A stretch of 64,000 bases of DNA from Pseudomonas agarici (lineage in GTDB: Bacteria > Pseudomonadota > Gammaproteobacteria > Pseudomonadales > Pseudomonadaceae): contig NZ_FOAR01000026.1 of the NCBI RefSeq assembly GCF_900109755.1, positions 20,218-84,217 of the forward strand. The letters run 5' to 3'. Position 1 is the stretch's first letter. Each line of letters begins with the position of its first letter. The translations under genes were made by a program, and so were the position numbers. Below are positions 18,395 through 26,283 of the stretch, one piece after another. The notes beneath the pieces were generated by a model, which saw only the letters and a program-made list of their open reading frames with translations, searched no databases and had not been told where the DNA came from.

Positions 18395-19642
18395 ATGCTT
18401 GAATCCGAGCTTGGAATCGCGGCAAAACTACGCCCTCTCGGGACTTTCGAAGAGTACTTCTGGCTTGTGGAGCGAAAAACGCCGCGCACAATAGTGGTCG
18501 TCGCCGCGCTGGAGGGCCCGACAACGATCGACGGGTGGCGAACGGCACTGAATGCACTTCAAGCGCATCATCCAATACTTTCGGCGCGCGTTCGAAAGTC
18601 CCCTGGTTTTCGCCCTTGCTTTGTCACGGCTCCTGGCGTCGATCTGCCGCTGGAAGTATTGCCATTCGGCTCCGCCCAATCATTGCTCGACTACTGCGCG
18701 AAAGAACTCGAAACTGGTTTCGCCGAGAATGAGCTGCTTTTACGAGCTACCGTCCTGCACGAAAAGCATCGTTCCACGTTAGTGCTGGCTGCCGATCATG
18801 TGGCTTTCGATGGCAGATCGCTGGTCTACTTGATCCGCGACTTAATTAGCTCGCTCGCAGGAAAGGATCTGGGAAAGCAAAAGCCCTTTTTGCCTTCGCT
18901 AGACGAGTTGCTTGGCTTGCACGGTGCAGACATTTATTCAACGCCCTCACCAGCATACAGCGGGTTTTCCGAACCGATTGAACACCCTGTCACTCAATTG
19001 GCAGCTCAACATCAATTGGAGCAAATCTCGTTAGCGCCGCAGACCGTGGCCGCGATAACGGAACGCGCACGCCAAGAACAAACGACCGTTCATGGTGCGC
19101 TGACTGCCGGGATTTTAATTGCAGGGCGAGCAAAATCCCAGCGTTGGGCCGAAACAGCGATTCGCTGTGTAAGCCCCATTGACAACCGAAAAATGCTGGG
19201 CATCGGTGACATTCCGGGTGTTCTACTGACCCTCGCCCACACCGAACTCGAATCGGCAAAGCCATACGACTTTTGGGATCTGGCGCGACAGGTGAGAAGT
19301 GATGTTTCAGCGTTGGGAAACATTCAGGCCGCTGCCCGCAGCTTTGCGCCTTTGCGAGAAACGCTCAGCGCCGAAATGGCCCCCAGCCATATATCAGAAG
19401 CGGCTGACCGGCGTGCGCAGGCGTTGATGGTGACCAATTACGGGCGACTTGCGATACCGTCTGAGTATGGGCCGCTGCGCTTGTTGTTCATCCGCCCGAT
19501 GATAACCAGTGGAGTTTCGCACACGCAGACCGTCTCGCTCGCAACACTCGATGGACTTCTCTGCATGACCAATGTCAGCGCCGAACCCATTTCCGATCTT
19601 CTAATAGGGGCAAGAGATCTCATCATTTCGCAGCTGCGCTGA
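18395..19642 (+). CDS. PapA5/condensation-domain-like acyltransferase
   Basis: A 415-aa protein resembling PapA5-type and NRPS condensation acyltransferases. The catalytic HHxxxDG motif reads DHVAFDGRSL at about residues 133-142: the second, catalytic His is kept and the first is Asp. Other supports are the N-terminal pattern RPLGTFEEYFWL and the late region NYGRLAIPSEYGPL. Such enzymes join acyl thioesters to alcohols or amines. No polyketide or peptide synthase is nearby, so its donor is unknown. It is less GC-rich than the core genes, suggesting transfer. Confidence 0.72.
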   Translation: MLESELGIAAKLRPLGTFEEYFWLVERKTPRTIVVVAALEGPTTIDGWRTALNALQAHHPILSARVRKSPGFRPCFVTAPGVDLPLEVLPFGSAQSLLDYCAKELETGFAENELLLRATVLHEKHRSTLVLAADHVAFDGRSLVYLIRDLISSLAGKDLGKQKPFLPSLDELLGLHGADIYSTPSPAYSGFSEPIEHPVTQLAAQHQLEQISLAPQTVAAITERARQEQTTVHGALTAGILIAGRAKSQRWAETAIRCVSPIDNRKMLGIGDIPGVLLTLAHTELESAKPYDFWDLARQVRSDVSALGNIQAAARSFAPLRETLSAEMAPSHISEAADRRAQALMVTNYGRLAIPSEYGPLRLLFIRPMITSGVSHTQTVSLATLDGLLCMTNVSAEPISDLLIGARDLIISQLR

Positions 19643-20189
19643 ATGCATCCGGAATGATGTGGCTCGGCAGCTTAAGTAACACCTCCTCTTAGCGCACGAA
19701 AAAGTCCGTTTATTGAGGGCAGCCTGAATCGCCCCGTACCATGCCGCACAAACACGGCGCTTGGCGATGCACAAAGCCGCCAGAATTTGCCAGACCCAAA
19801 AAGCCAAAAATCCGCAATTACGCGGGCTTCAGGGGTATTTTTGCCAATCGCTGCCGGTCTGCCGTTCTATGCGGGATGCGGGATGCCGGATGCCGGATGC
19901 CGGATGCCGGATGCCGGATGCCGGATCATTCTCACTCTATTATCAATAACAAATAAAAATAGATATAAATCATTGAATTATAAAATTTATAAGCTCAGAC
20001 ACCTTGAAATATACCATTCCGATCATGGCTGATGCTTGCAGGCATTCCGATCACACACGCCTGTCGATTGGCAAGGCTCATGGTCATCTCTCAACGTGCG
20101 ACTAACCCAAGCACACGTCGGGCTGGTAATTTGAGCGCAAATTCAGTTAGTGTCTTTGCCTCAGATTTTGTGAATAGCAGGGAGCTACC
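19643..20189. other. AT-rich intergenic stretch with a tandem repeat
   Basis: No gene is supported. The left part reads through in all frames over a heptamer tandem array (19871-19926). The centre (19930-20035) is very AT-rich compared with the rest of the window, and the right part precedes hcp and should hold its promoter. The base composition marks a junction between acquired pieces. Confidence 0.55.
19871..19926. repeat. heptanucleotide tandem repeat, 8 copies
   Basis: Two copies of GCGGGAT are followed by six copies of GCCGGAT, 56 bp without interruption. A 7-bp unit shifts the frame with every gain or loss. No gene start or promoter can be tied to it firmly, so its effect is unknown. 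It is a ready strain-typing (VNTR) marker. Confidence 0.9.
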
Positions 20190-20684
20190 ATGTCCTTTGA
20201 TGCATTTATGAAGGTTGATGGCGTTGAGGGCGAGTCGCTTGACGATGGGCACAAAGGTTGGATCGAACTGCTTTCATACCACTACGACGCCATGCAGTCC
20301 ATCAGTCAAACAGCCCGCTCCAGTGGTGGTGCCTCCGCTGGAGGTGTTTCCCTCGGAGACTTCCAAATCAGCAAGTACATTGACCGTGCGACTCCTAAGC
20401 TATTTGAGCTTTGCTGCGGAGGGTAGCATATCAAAACCGTGACCATTCGAGTCCATCGTGCCGGGACTGAAAAATTCAAGTACTTGGACATCGTGCTGGA
20501 AGAGGTGCTGATCGCGTTGGTCAGCGGACAGGGCGCAGAACAGTCCGGCTTCCCTGTTGAAGTCGTAACCCTAAATTACGGACGTATCAAATTCGAATAC
20601 TCACAACAGCGTCGTGCCGATGGTGGAAGCGCAGGCATCGTTTCTGGTGGTTGGGACAGGACCGCTAACAAGCCATTTGCGTAA
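20190..20684 (+). pseudogene. hcp: T6SS tube protein Hcp, split by an amber codon
   Basis: The frame reads as a full Hcp of 164 residues plus stop: MSFDAFMKVDGVEGESLDDG at the start, GGASAGGVSLGDFQISKYIDRATPKLFELCCGG in the middle, then TAG at 20424-20426, then HIKTVTIRVHRAGTEKF and a normal C terminus (RRADGGSAGIVSGGWD). Frame is kept across the stop, and both halves match the Hcp1 family, so one substitution (for example AAG to TAG) explains it. Hcp stacks as hexamers in the T6SS tube and carries small effectors. Unless suppressed or a sequencing error, this copy is dead. It sits 11 bp before the effector gene. Confidence 0.85.
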
Positions 20685-20695
20685 GGAAACGCATT

Positions 20696-21541
20696 ATGTC
20701 TGATGATGGAAGTTTTCGCGTCATCCTCAATTTTGCTCAGATGGCTGCAATACTTACGCACGAGTCACTTACACCCGCTGAGATTATGTCCAATCGTATA
20801 TTTGGAAGCCTTCGGCTTGTCGGCGGGATTATCGAGCTCGCAGGTTCAAGTGTGCTGTGTGCGTTACCTGAGCCAACGATGATTTCAAAAGTCGGGTGCG
20901 TTGCAATGGGGGTTCACGCTTCTGATCAACTTTCAGCTGCCTCTACGCAAATTGTGACAGGCCAGCAAACTGACTCATATGCATTCAAAGCTGGAGCGAC
21001 GGCGGCTGAGGCTTTAGGTGCCTCTCGAGCAACAGGCCAGGTTATTGGGTTAGCTACCGAGTTCGTAGTGCCTTTAACTACTGCATCTATGTACAACGCT
21101 TTTCGAGTTTCCTCGGTACGTGCTGGCAGGATGAGCATTACTACAAGCGAGAAGCCACTCCACGCACCAAACAACAGTATCGGCGGACATACTAAGAAGC
21201 TCCACTTCCAAAAAGATATTGCAGCACTGCAGTTGCGCTTAAAAAAGGTAAAATCAGCGAGTGTTATGTCTACATTCGAAAAAATGGATATTGCGGAATG
21301 GGCAGTAAGCCAGTCACTGAAAGCAAATCGACTTAGAATCTTGATGCATTCTAAAACTCAATTTATTCGCAAGAGCAATCGGCTAATTTTGGATTTTGAC
21401 GCGAAACAGGTTGTAGGATGGGGTATCCATCGCTCCGCCCAAAATACTCCAGTCAGCATGACAAAGTTGAGAGTTATCATAGAATTCGAAGAATACAACT
21501 ATATGCCAAGATATATCCTTACTGCCTTTCCGATACTTTGA
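20696..21541 (+). CDS. Hcp-linked effector with C-terminal RNase A-like toxin domain
   Basis: A 281-aa protein. Residues about 1-155 are an Ala/Gly-rich, partly hydrophobic region seen in Hcp-associated effectors. Residues about 163-281 match the bacterial RNase A-like toxin pattern: GGHTKKLHF, ALQLRLKK, a STF-x(6)-AEWAV helix, RNase-like strands, and a final LTAFP. In the CDI toxin of this family the catalytic set includes His, Arg, Thr and Tyr, with the Thr and Tyr in a TAY-type ending; here the ending is TAF, so the Tyr is Phe. It has an AAGGAAAC ribosome site and follows hcp directly. Likely an antibacterial RNase; the assignment is by pattern recognition. Confidence 0.65.
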   Translation: MSDDGSFRVILNFAQMAAILTHESLTPAEIMSNRIFGSLRLVGGIIELAGSSVLCALPEPTMISKVGCVAMGVHASDQLSAASTQIVTGQQTDSYAFKAGATAAEALGASRATGQVIGLATEFVVPLTTASMYNAFRVSSVRAGRMSITTSEKPLHAPNNSIGGHTKKLHFQKDIAALQLRLKKVKSASVMSTFEKMDIAEWAVSQSLKANRLRILMHSKTQFIRKSNRLILDFDAKQVVGWGIHRSAQNTPVSMTKLRVIIEFEEYNYMPRYILTAFPIL

Positions 21542-21551
21542 GGTTTTTGTA

Positions 21552-21923
21552 ATGCGTGGATATATGGAATTGATAGACCTCATGAAGAGTCTGGGTGACG
21601 GAATACTCGACTATCTCCCTGAAGACCAAAGAACCGGACAGCTTACCGTCGAAGAAATAATCGACCAATGGATGGCGAAAAAGTCATATTTTTCCGCCCT
21701 TTCGCTAAGAAAGGATGTTACAAATTATATAAAGCTTCAACGGTCCGGAAATTTCGAAGTTGATGAGATATTGTCATGGTACGACCTTTGTTTCATCCCT
21801 GAGAGATTCGGTGTTGAAGAGCATATTTTTCTTACTAGCATCCTCGGCTTGATTGATTTTCATATTGAGAAAAAGAGAAAAGCCTTCTTTGTTAAGTGTT
21901 TTGGCTGGTTAGGCTACAAATAA
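21552..21923 (+). CDS. candidate immunity protein for the RNase A-like toxin
   Basis: A 123-aa, mostly helical, acidic protein with no signal peptide, starting 11 bp after the toxin gene, with GAGG upstream of the ATG. Position, size and cytoplasmic character fit an immunity protein that binds the toxin. I do not recognise the family. Its C-terminal block (FLTSILGLIDFHIEKKRKAF) resembles the end of a second, truncated ORF at 22335-22580, suggesting immunity gene duplication. Confidence 0.6.
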   Translation: MRGYMELIDLMKSLGDGILDYLPEDQRTGQLTVEEIIDQWMAKKSYFSALSLRKDVTNYIKLQRSGNFEVDEILSWYDLCFIPERFGVEEHIFLTSILGLIDFHIEKKRKAFFVKCFGWLGYK

Positions 21924-22002
21924 AGATTCTACGTGTACGAATGATACTAACGGCTACATAAACCATGAGAATGGGCAGGAAAGAGTATTTAATACTGGCA
22001 AC

Positions 22003-22287
22003 TCAGTTCCTGACTGACATCTCCAAGCTTAGCACTCTCGATACCATGCCGGCATTGCTAATGCCGATTATGGTATCGAGGCACTTGTGCTGATGCCAAC
22101 CATCCGCGCCATGAAAAACGCCATTAATGACACAGTAAAAGTCACTACCTATCCTTATTTTCACAACAAAATCAGATAGTTGCGAATACCCCCTACACTC
22201 TGAGATCAATCGCTGAAGAAATTCCACACCCGTGAAGGCCGCGTAGACGCGGACGCTAGCCGGATCACTAAAGTCTTCTTTGAGCAC
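22003..22287 (-). CDS. hypothetical protein overlapping repeat copy 1
   Basis: A 94-aa minus-strand ORF that I do not recognise. Its middle (GYSQLSDFVVKIRIGSDFYC) is echoed about 650 bp away in repeat copy 2, where the minus frame reads GYPQLSNFIVNMRIDGEFYC with mostly conservative changes. This hints at real coding, but the C-terminal part runs through a strong hairpin. It could be a genuine small gene, a decayed one, or a by-product of a structured repeat. Confidence 0.35.
   Translation of the reverse strand: MLKEDFSDPASVRVYAAFTGVEFLQRLISECRGYSQLSDFVVKIRIGSDFYCVINGVFHGADGWHQHKCLDTIIGISNAGMVSRVLSLEMSVRN
22029..22200. repeat. diverged repeat, copy 1, with long hairpin
   Basis: About 170 bp shared with 22666-22832. 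It opens with TAGCACTCTCGATACCATGC and includes CGCCATGAAAAACGCCATT. The left part folds into a nested stem: CTCGATACCAT (22037-22047) pairs with ATGGTATCGAG (22070-22080), and CGGCATT with AATGCCG inside it. It follows the immunity candidate. Confidence 0.7.
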
Positions 22288-22334
22288 CCTAAACTATCGA
22301 ATTTCGGGCACGATCACCAAGAAAGTGCGATTAG

Positions 22335-22580
22335 GCGAGGCAAGAACTTATAAAAAATCGGTTGGAGAATGATATTCATAGGATAGTGAGTATTAAAAAT
22401 CATATGACTTCGGAGGGTTTAGAATATGTACACCCTCCGTTTGGGCAAGAAACATCCTTCATTGAAGATTATTTCGAAGGAGACTTGTATGCATTTCTAA
22501 CGAATGTTTTAAGCTTGCTTGATAACGAGTACAAAGCCCGCTCACGAAATTTCTTATCAGGATTTACAGGGCGTGGCTGA
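22335..22580 (+). pseudogene. truncated second immunity-like gene
   Basis: The frame is open from 22335 to the TGA at 22578-22580 but has no good start (TTG at 22362 is possible). The end FLTNVLSLLDNEYKARSRNFLSGF aligns by eye with FLTSILGLIDFHIEKKRKAFFVKCF of the immunity candidate at 21552-21923. The N-terminal half appears lost. It is flanked by the two repeat copies, as if a unit of immunity gene plus repeat had been duplicated and then decayed. Confidence 0.45.
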
Positions 22581-22665
22581 AAGCTTTATGTCATCCACAA
22601 CCAAAGTTTTTCCGAGTTGGTAGCAATCTAAACAGTAGAAGCGAGTCGCCTCATAATCATGATAT

Positions 22666-22832
22666 ATTAGCACTCTCGATATCATGCTGACATTACTAAG
22701 CCGTACATTGTAGGCATTCTCTACTAATGCCTACAATGTACGCCATGAAAAACGCCATTGATGATGCAGTAAAATTCACCATCTATTCTCATGTTCACAA
22801 TAAAATTAGATAGTTGAGGATACCCTCTACTC
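22666..22832. repeat. diverged repeat, copy 2, with 16-bp perfect hairpin
   Basis: Second copy of the element at 22029-22200, roughly 75-80% identical in the alignable right part. Its hairpin is different and stronger: GTACATTGTAGGCATT (22703-22718) and AATGCCTACAATGTAC (22726-22741) with a 7-base loop. Hairpin arms differ between copies while pairing is kept. The stretch from 22581 to 22952 holds no other gene. Confidence 0.7.
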
Positions 22833-22952
22833 CCACTCGATTATAAATTTCGATAAAAATTATATATAAATCAGCATGTTATTTTCACGAAAATTCAAGA
22901 TACCATGAAAAATACCATGCTCGATTCTGCGAACCGCAGGCCGACCGTGAAT

Positions 22953-23770
22953 TAGGGTCTGTGGGGATTCATCTTGAGTTGACGACAGCACCAGCGAGGT
23001 AGACCATGGCTTCGAAACTCTGATCGGTTTTGCATGCCCGCATGGCGATGCGTTTGAACTCTTTGAGTTTGCAGAAGAAGTTCTCGATGAGGAGGCGCTA
23101 GGCGTAGATGTCAGCATCTATCCTGAGCTTCTGCGCACGTGCGGGGTGCTGCGAGCTGACGACCCGGGCGCCGCGGTCGTTCAGTTCGGCAACCAGCGCG
23201 CTGCTGTCGAAGGTCTTGTCGGCGATCAGCCCGTCGAAGGCGATCCCATTGATCAGTGGTGGTACCTCGACGCTGTCATGGCGCTGACCCGGCATCAGAC
23301 GGAAGCTCACGAGGTTGCCCAGGGTATCGGTGAGCGCCAGTATCTTTGTTGTCATGCAACCTTTGGAGCGGCCAATGGCCTGACTCGAACTTCCCCTTTT
23401 GCGCCTTGGCCATGGCCATGGACCTTGACAATTGTCGCATCGACCATGACATATTCCAGGTCGGGTTCGTCCGAGATCGCGTCGAATATGCGCCTGAAAA
23501 CATCGGCTTCCCGCCAATCGCGAAAACGACGGAATGCCGTGTTCCAGTTGCCGAACCGATCCGGCAGATCACACCGCGAACTGCCTGTGCGCACGATCCA
23601 CAGCACTGCCTCCAGAAACAGTCGATTGTCTTTCCCGCTGCGACCGGGGTCGCTTGGCTTACCAAGGCAGTGCGGCTCGATCTTCACCCATTGGGCATCC
23701 GTCAGAACATCTCGATCCATCCGAAGTATGAATCATATCCGCGTCAATTTATGAATCGCCACAGACCCTA
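22953..23770. mobile_element. IS5-family insertion sequence (IS427-like), degenerate
   Basis: About 814 bp. The terminal inverted repeats begin GGGTCTGTGG (left, from 22955) and end CCACAGACCC (right, to 23768), with one mismatch over about 20 bp. A TA dinucleotide flanks both ends, fitting the TA duplication of this group. It contains a two-frame transposase on the minus strand that is no longer intact. Confidence 0.88.
22969..23720 (-). pseudogene. IS5-family transposase, two frames plus a nonsense codon
   Basis: The first frame (23720 to 23352) starts MDRDVLTDAQWVKIEPHCLG and includes the first catalytic Asp region (YVMVDATIVKVH). The protein then continues in the -1 frame at a GCAAAAGGGG run (GSSSQAIGRSKGCMTTKILA), consistent with the programmed frameshift of the group. 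The second frame meets TAG at 23098-23100 just before the C-terminal block RLLIENFFCKLKEFKR, which contains the last catalytic Glu. Without suppression the transposase is dead. Confidence 0.85.
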
Positions 23771-23891
23771 GCGATTTATTCAGAAATCTCGTCTACGGTC
23801 CTGGTGTCCTGGAGCGTATTGAGGGTCTTGAACTGACGCTGCTCAATGCTGCTATCATTCATTTTTCAATCATGAGAAGGGGCCGACCGCG

Positions 23892-24395
23892 ATGAAAACT
23901 GGACTACTTCTGATTGGCGCGCTTGTGACTGTGGGATTGGTTTGCCCCCCCTTCGCTGCCGAAGCGCAGACTCAACAGACGCTGGATAATGAAGATCCGG
24001 TGATCGGTGCAAAAAAGGCATGCGACGGTTTCGGCGCTTTGGCTGCAAAGAGCACTACGGACCAGTTGGTCAATGGCTTCTACACCGAAAACGCGATGTA
24101 CATCGGCCCGACGCTACCTGGAGGCATACTGATCGGTCGGGAAGCTATTCGAAAAAGCTATGCGGAATCACCTGCAGACGTCACTTTCAAAGGCGTCTGC
24201 GAGCATGCCCAGAAGCTCAGCGACACAGTTGTTGCCATTAGCGGTCATTGGACCACAACCCCGAACGACCCGCACAAGGGCGAGGGAAGCAAAGGCAGTT
24301 TCGCCCTTACCTTCGTAAAAGAAGATGGGAAATGGCTCACGGCGGTGGACAGCTGGAACATTGAACAGCCGGCTCCGCCGGCCAAGGCCCCGTAG
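23892..24395 (+). CDS. secreted SnoaL/DUF4440-like protein
   Basis: A 167-aa protein with a signal peptide (MKTGLLLIGALVTVGLVCPP, cleavage near AEA/QT) and a mature SnoaL-like domain: NGFYTENAMYIGPTLPGG, GREAIRKSY, VVAISGHWTTT and KWLTAVDSWNIE. Such periplasmic NTF2-fold proteins are of unknown function. It lies between two IS elements, and its codon use resembles an alphaproteobacterial-style cargo gene more than the core genes, so transfer is likely. Confidence 0.72.
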   Translation: MKTGLLLIGALVTVGLVCPPFAAEAQTQQTLDNEDPVIGAKKACDGFGALAAKSTTDQLVNGFYTENAMYIGPTLPGGILIGREAIRKSYAESPADVTFKGVCEHAQKLSDTVVAISGHWTTTPNDPHKGEGSKGSFALTFVKEDGKWLTAVDSWNIEQPAPPAKAP

Positions 24396-24412
24396 CGGGC
24401 TGGCGAGAGACC

Positions 24413-24673
24413 TTGGGTTGCCGCGAGGTCGAGGGCGCGGTTGAGCACTGCGATGACGGGGTAGGCGATTTCTACAGCGTCTATCTCCATTTCGATCCGG
24501 AGTGGCAAGACGATCCGATCGGCTTGCACGGTGTCACGTGTATCGCCGACTGCCCTACATTTCGCGAAGCACTGGACTTCGCCGAAGAGCAGGCCGCGCG
24601 TTGGTTGTTTTCGATCAAACCCGGGAGCAGCGCGAATAGGCGCGTTAGCCGGGCCGCAGGCGCACCAGATTGA
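24413..24673 (+). pseudogene. fragment of an unrecognised gene
   Basis: An open frame of 86 codons from a TTG, protein-like over DDGVGDFYSVYLHFDPEWQD and FREALDFAEEQAARWLF, then a low-complexity tail. No ribosome site or proper N terminus is visible. It probably represents the middle of a gene cut when nearby IS elements inserted. Confidence 0.35.
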
Positions 24674-24814
24674 TCTCTTCGAGCACAAACTGACCCGCAA
24701 ATTTCATCGAGGAGCTGTGGCGAGTGATTTCCGAGGTTCAGCCGTCAATTTGTAGTGGTCTAATGATCCCGGACACTCATTTAGGCGAGAATGCTCGCCA
24801 GAACGAGGTGTCAG

Positions 24815-25123
24815 ATGACCAAACAACGCCGTACCTTTTCCCCTGAATTCAAGCGCGAGGCTGCCGACCTCGTTCTCAAGCAGGATTACAGCCTCATTGA
24901 GGCCAGCCGCTCGCTTGGTATCGGCGAGTCGGCTTTGCGCCGATGGGTCGACCAGGTGCAGCAAGAACGCACGGGCGTCACCCCGCAGAGCAAAGCGCTG
25001 ACCCCGGAGCAGCAGAAAATCCAAGAGCTGGAAGCCCGAATTGCTCGCCTTGAGCGGGAAAAATCGATCTTAAAAAAGGCTACCGCGCTCTTGATGTCGG
25101 AAGATCTCGAGCGTTCGCGCTGA
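24815..25123 (+). CDS. IS3-family transposase OrfA
   Basis: A 102-aa protein with an N-terminal helix-turn-helix (RTFSPEFKREAADLVLKQDYS to ESALRRWVDQ) and a C-terminal leucine-zipper-like segment (IQELEARIARLEREKSILKKA) ending in the A-rich shift region typical of IS3 orfA. It appears intact but depends on OrfB, which is broken here. The ATG at 24815 is chosen over 24791 as the family start. Confidence 0.85.
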   Translation: MTKQRRTFSPEFKREAADLVLKQDYSLIEASRSLGIGESALRRWVDQVQQERTGVTPQSKALTPEQQKIQELEARIARLEREKSILKKATALLMSEDLERSR

Positions 25124-25131
25124 TTGACCAG

Positions 25132-25928
25132 TTGAGCATCCACGAGCCGGTTGATTGGCTGTGCAAGGTGTTTGAAGTGACCCGCTCGTGCTACTACGCT
25201 CGGCGTCTCAGGCGCCGCACACCGGATATAGAACGCCTTCGATTGCGCAGTCGGGTGAACGAGTTGTTCACCAGAGGCCGCAGTGCTCCCGGTAGCCGTA
25301 GCATCATGGCCATGATGCAGGACGACGGTGAGCAGATCGGGCGATTCAAGGTACGCAGCCTGATGCGTGAGCTGGAGTTGGTCAGCAAACAACCGGGATC
25401 GCATGCTTACAAAAAGGCGACGATCGAGCGGCCCGACATCCCTAATATTTTGAACCGGGAGTTTGATGTGCCTGCTCCTGACAACGTCTGGTGTGGCGAT
25501 ATCACTTACATCTGGGCTCAAGGGAAATGGCAGTATCTGGCGGTTGTGCTAGATCTTTTTGCCCGCCGTGTTGTGGGCTGGGCTTTGTCGGGAAAGCCGG
25601 AGCCAAATTACAGCTTGACCTTTAGAAGGGCATCCAGGGCTCGCAATATGGAAGCCGGAGTTTTCGCCAGCGCCTTTGGCGATATCGCATGGGTCAGAGC
25701 ATGAGCAGGCGAGGAAACCGTTGGGATGCGCCGATGGAGCGGGTGTTCAGGAGCCTGAAAACCGAGTGGATACCGACCATGGGCTACACGACGGTCCAAC
25801 AAGCTCAGCGGGATATCAGCCATTTTTTGATGCACCGGTACAACTGGATTCGACCGCACCAATTTAATGGTGGGCTGCCACCGGCTCAGGCCGAGAAAAA
25901 ACTTAACGTCGTGTCCGGGATCAGTTGA
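25132..25928 (+). pseudogene. IS3-family transposase OrfB, frameshifted and deleted
   Basis: The integrase core starts normally (CYYARRLRRRTPDIERL, then VWCGDITYIWAQGKWQYLAVVLDL with the first catalytic Asp). After GKPEPNYSLTF about 20-25 residues are missing and the frame shifts. The end continues in another frame (RRGNRWDAPMERVFRSLKTEW with the catalytic Glu region, then YNWIRPHQ). The middle Asp segment is damaged, so the enzyme cannot function. Confidence 0.88.
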
Positions 25929-25936
25929 CCACTACA

Positions 25937-26283
25937 TCCTGGACTTAGGCTTTAAATTGCGTAGTGCAGCGTCGGTTAGCATCGAGGTTTTCCTCCTGTT
26001 TTTTTGACGGCTTTACCGTCAGGGATCAGGAGACCTGCTGATGCCCGGGAAGCCGCGTAAAACAAGCTTCTCCGAGATTCCTTTTACCGTCAAAGACGGT
26101 AAAAGTCTGAGTAGTGAATGAGAAAGTCTTAATTCGGCCTCGATTCTTACCGTCAGCTTTACCGCCAACTTATTTTGCTGGCCGGCGATAGTCACCGATA
26201 GCTGCCGCGACGCATTTTTGTTCTAAATCAACACGTTATGGCAGTTTTTCGATAGCTGGCGATAGTCCTCGAAGGACGTATTT
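25937..26283. other. palindrome-rich junction between IS3 and guaA
   Basis: No confident gene. TTACCGTC or its complement recurs at least five times, with a perfect palindrome CTTTTACCGTC-AAA-GACGGTAAAAG at 26081-26105. CGATAG recurs near 26189-26265. A 26-codon ORF at 26041-26121 has a decent ribosome site (AGGAGA). The density of repeats next to the guaA 3' end suggests a former recombination or attachment region of an integrated island. Confidence 0.5.
26041..26121 (+). pseudogene. short ORF, possibly a beheaded gene
   Basis: ATG with AGGAGA upstream encodes 26 residues (MPGKPRKTSFSEIPFTVKDG and a short tail), then TGA. The composition looks like an N terminus rather than a full protein. 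A truncated integrase start would suit the location beside guaA, but that is a guess. Confidence 0.25.

Larger units (their letters stand above)
24751..25936. mobile_element. IS3-family insertion sequence, internally deleted
   Basis: 1,186 bp bounded by inverted repeats: TGTAGTGGTC..GATCCCGGACAC at the left (24751-24776) and its near-perfect complement at the right, ending GACCACTACA at 25936. It contains orfA and a broken orfB in the usual order. Flanking trinucleotides (ATT and TCC) do not match, so no target duplication is evident. Confidence 0.9.

Noticed and set aside
19871..19926. Heptamer array considered as a CRISPR
   Set aside because: Units are 7 bp with no spacers and no cas genes.
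22029..22832. The two hairpin repeats considered as integron attC sites
   Set aside because: The conserved attC core ends (GTTRRRY type) are absent and no integrase is present.
23098..23754. Plus-strand frames over the IS5-like element
   Set aside because: They are shadows of the minus-strand transposase, whose motifs and terminal repeats are clear.
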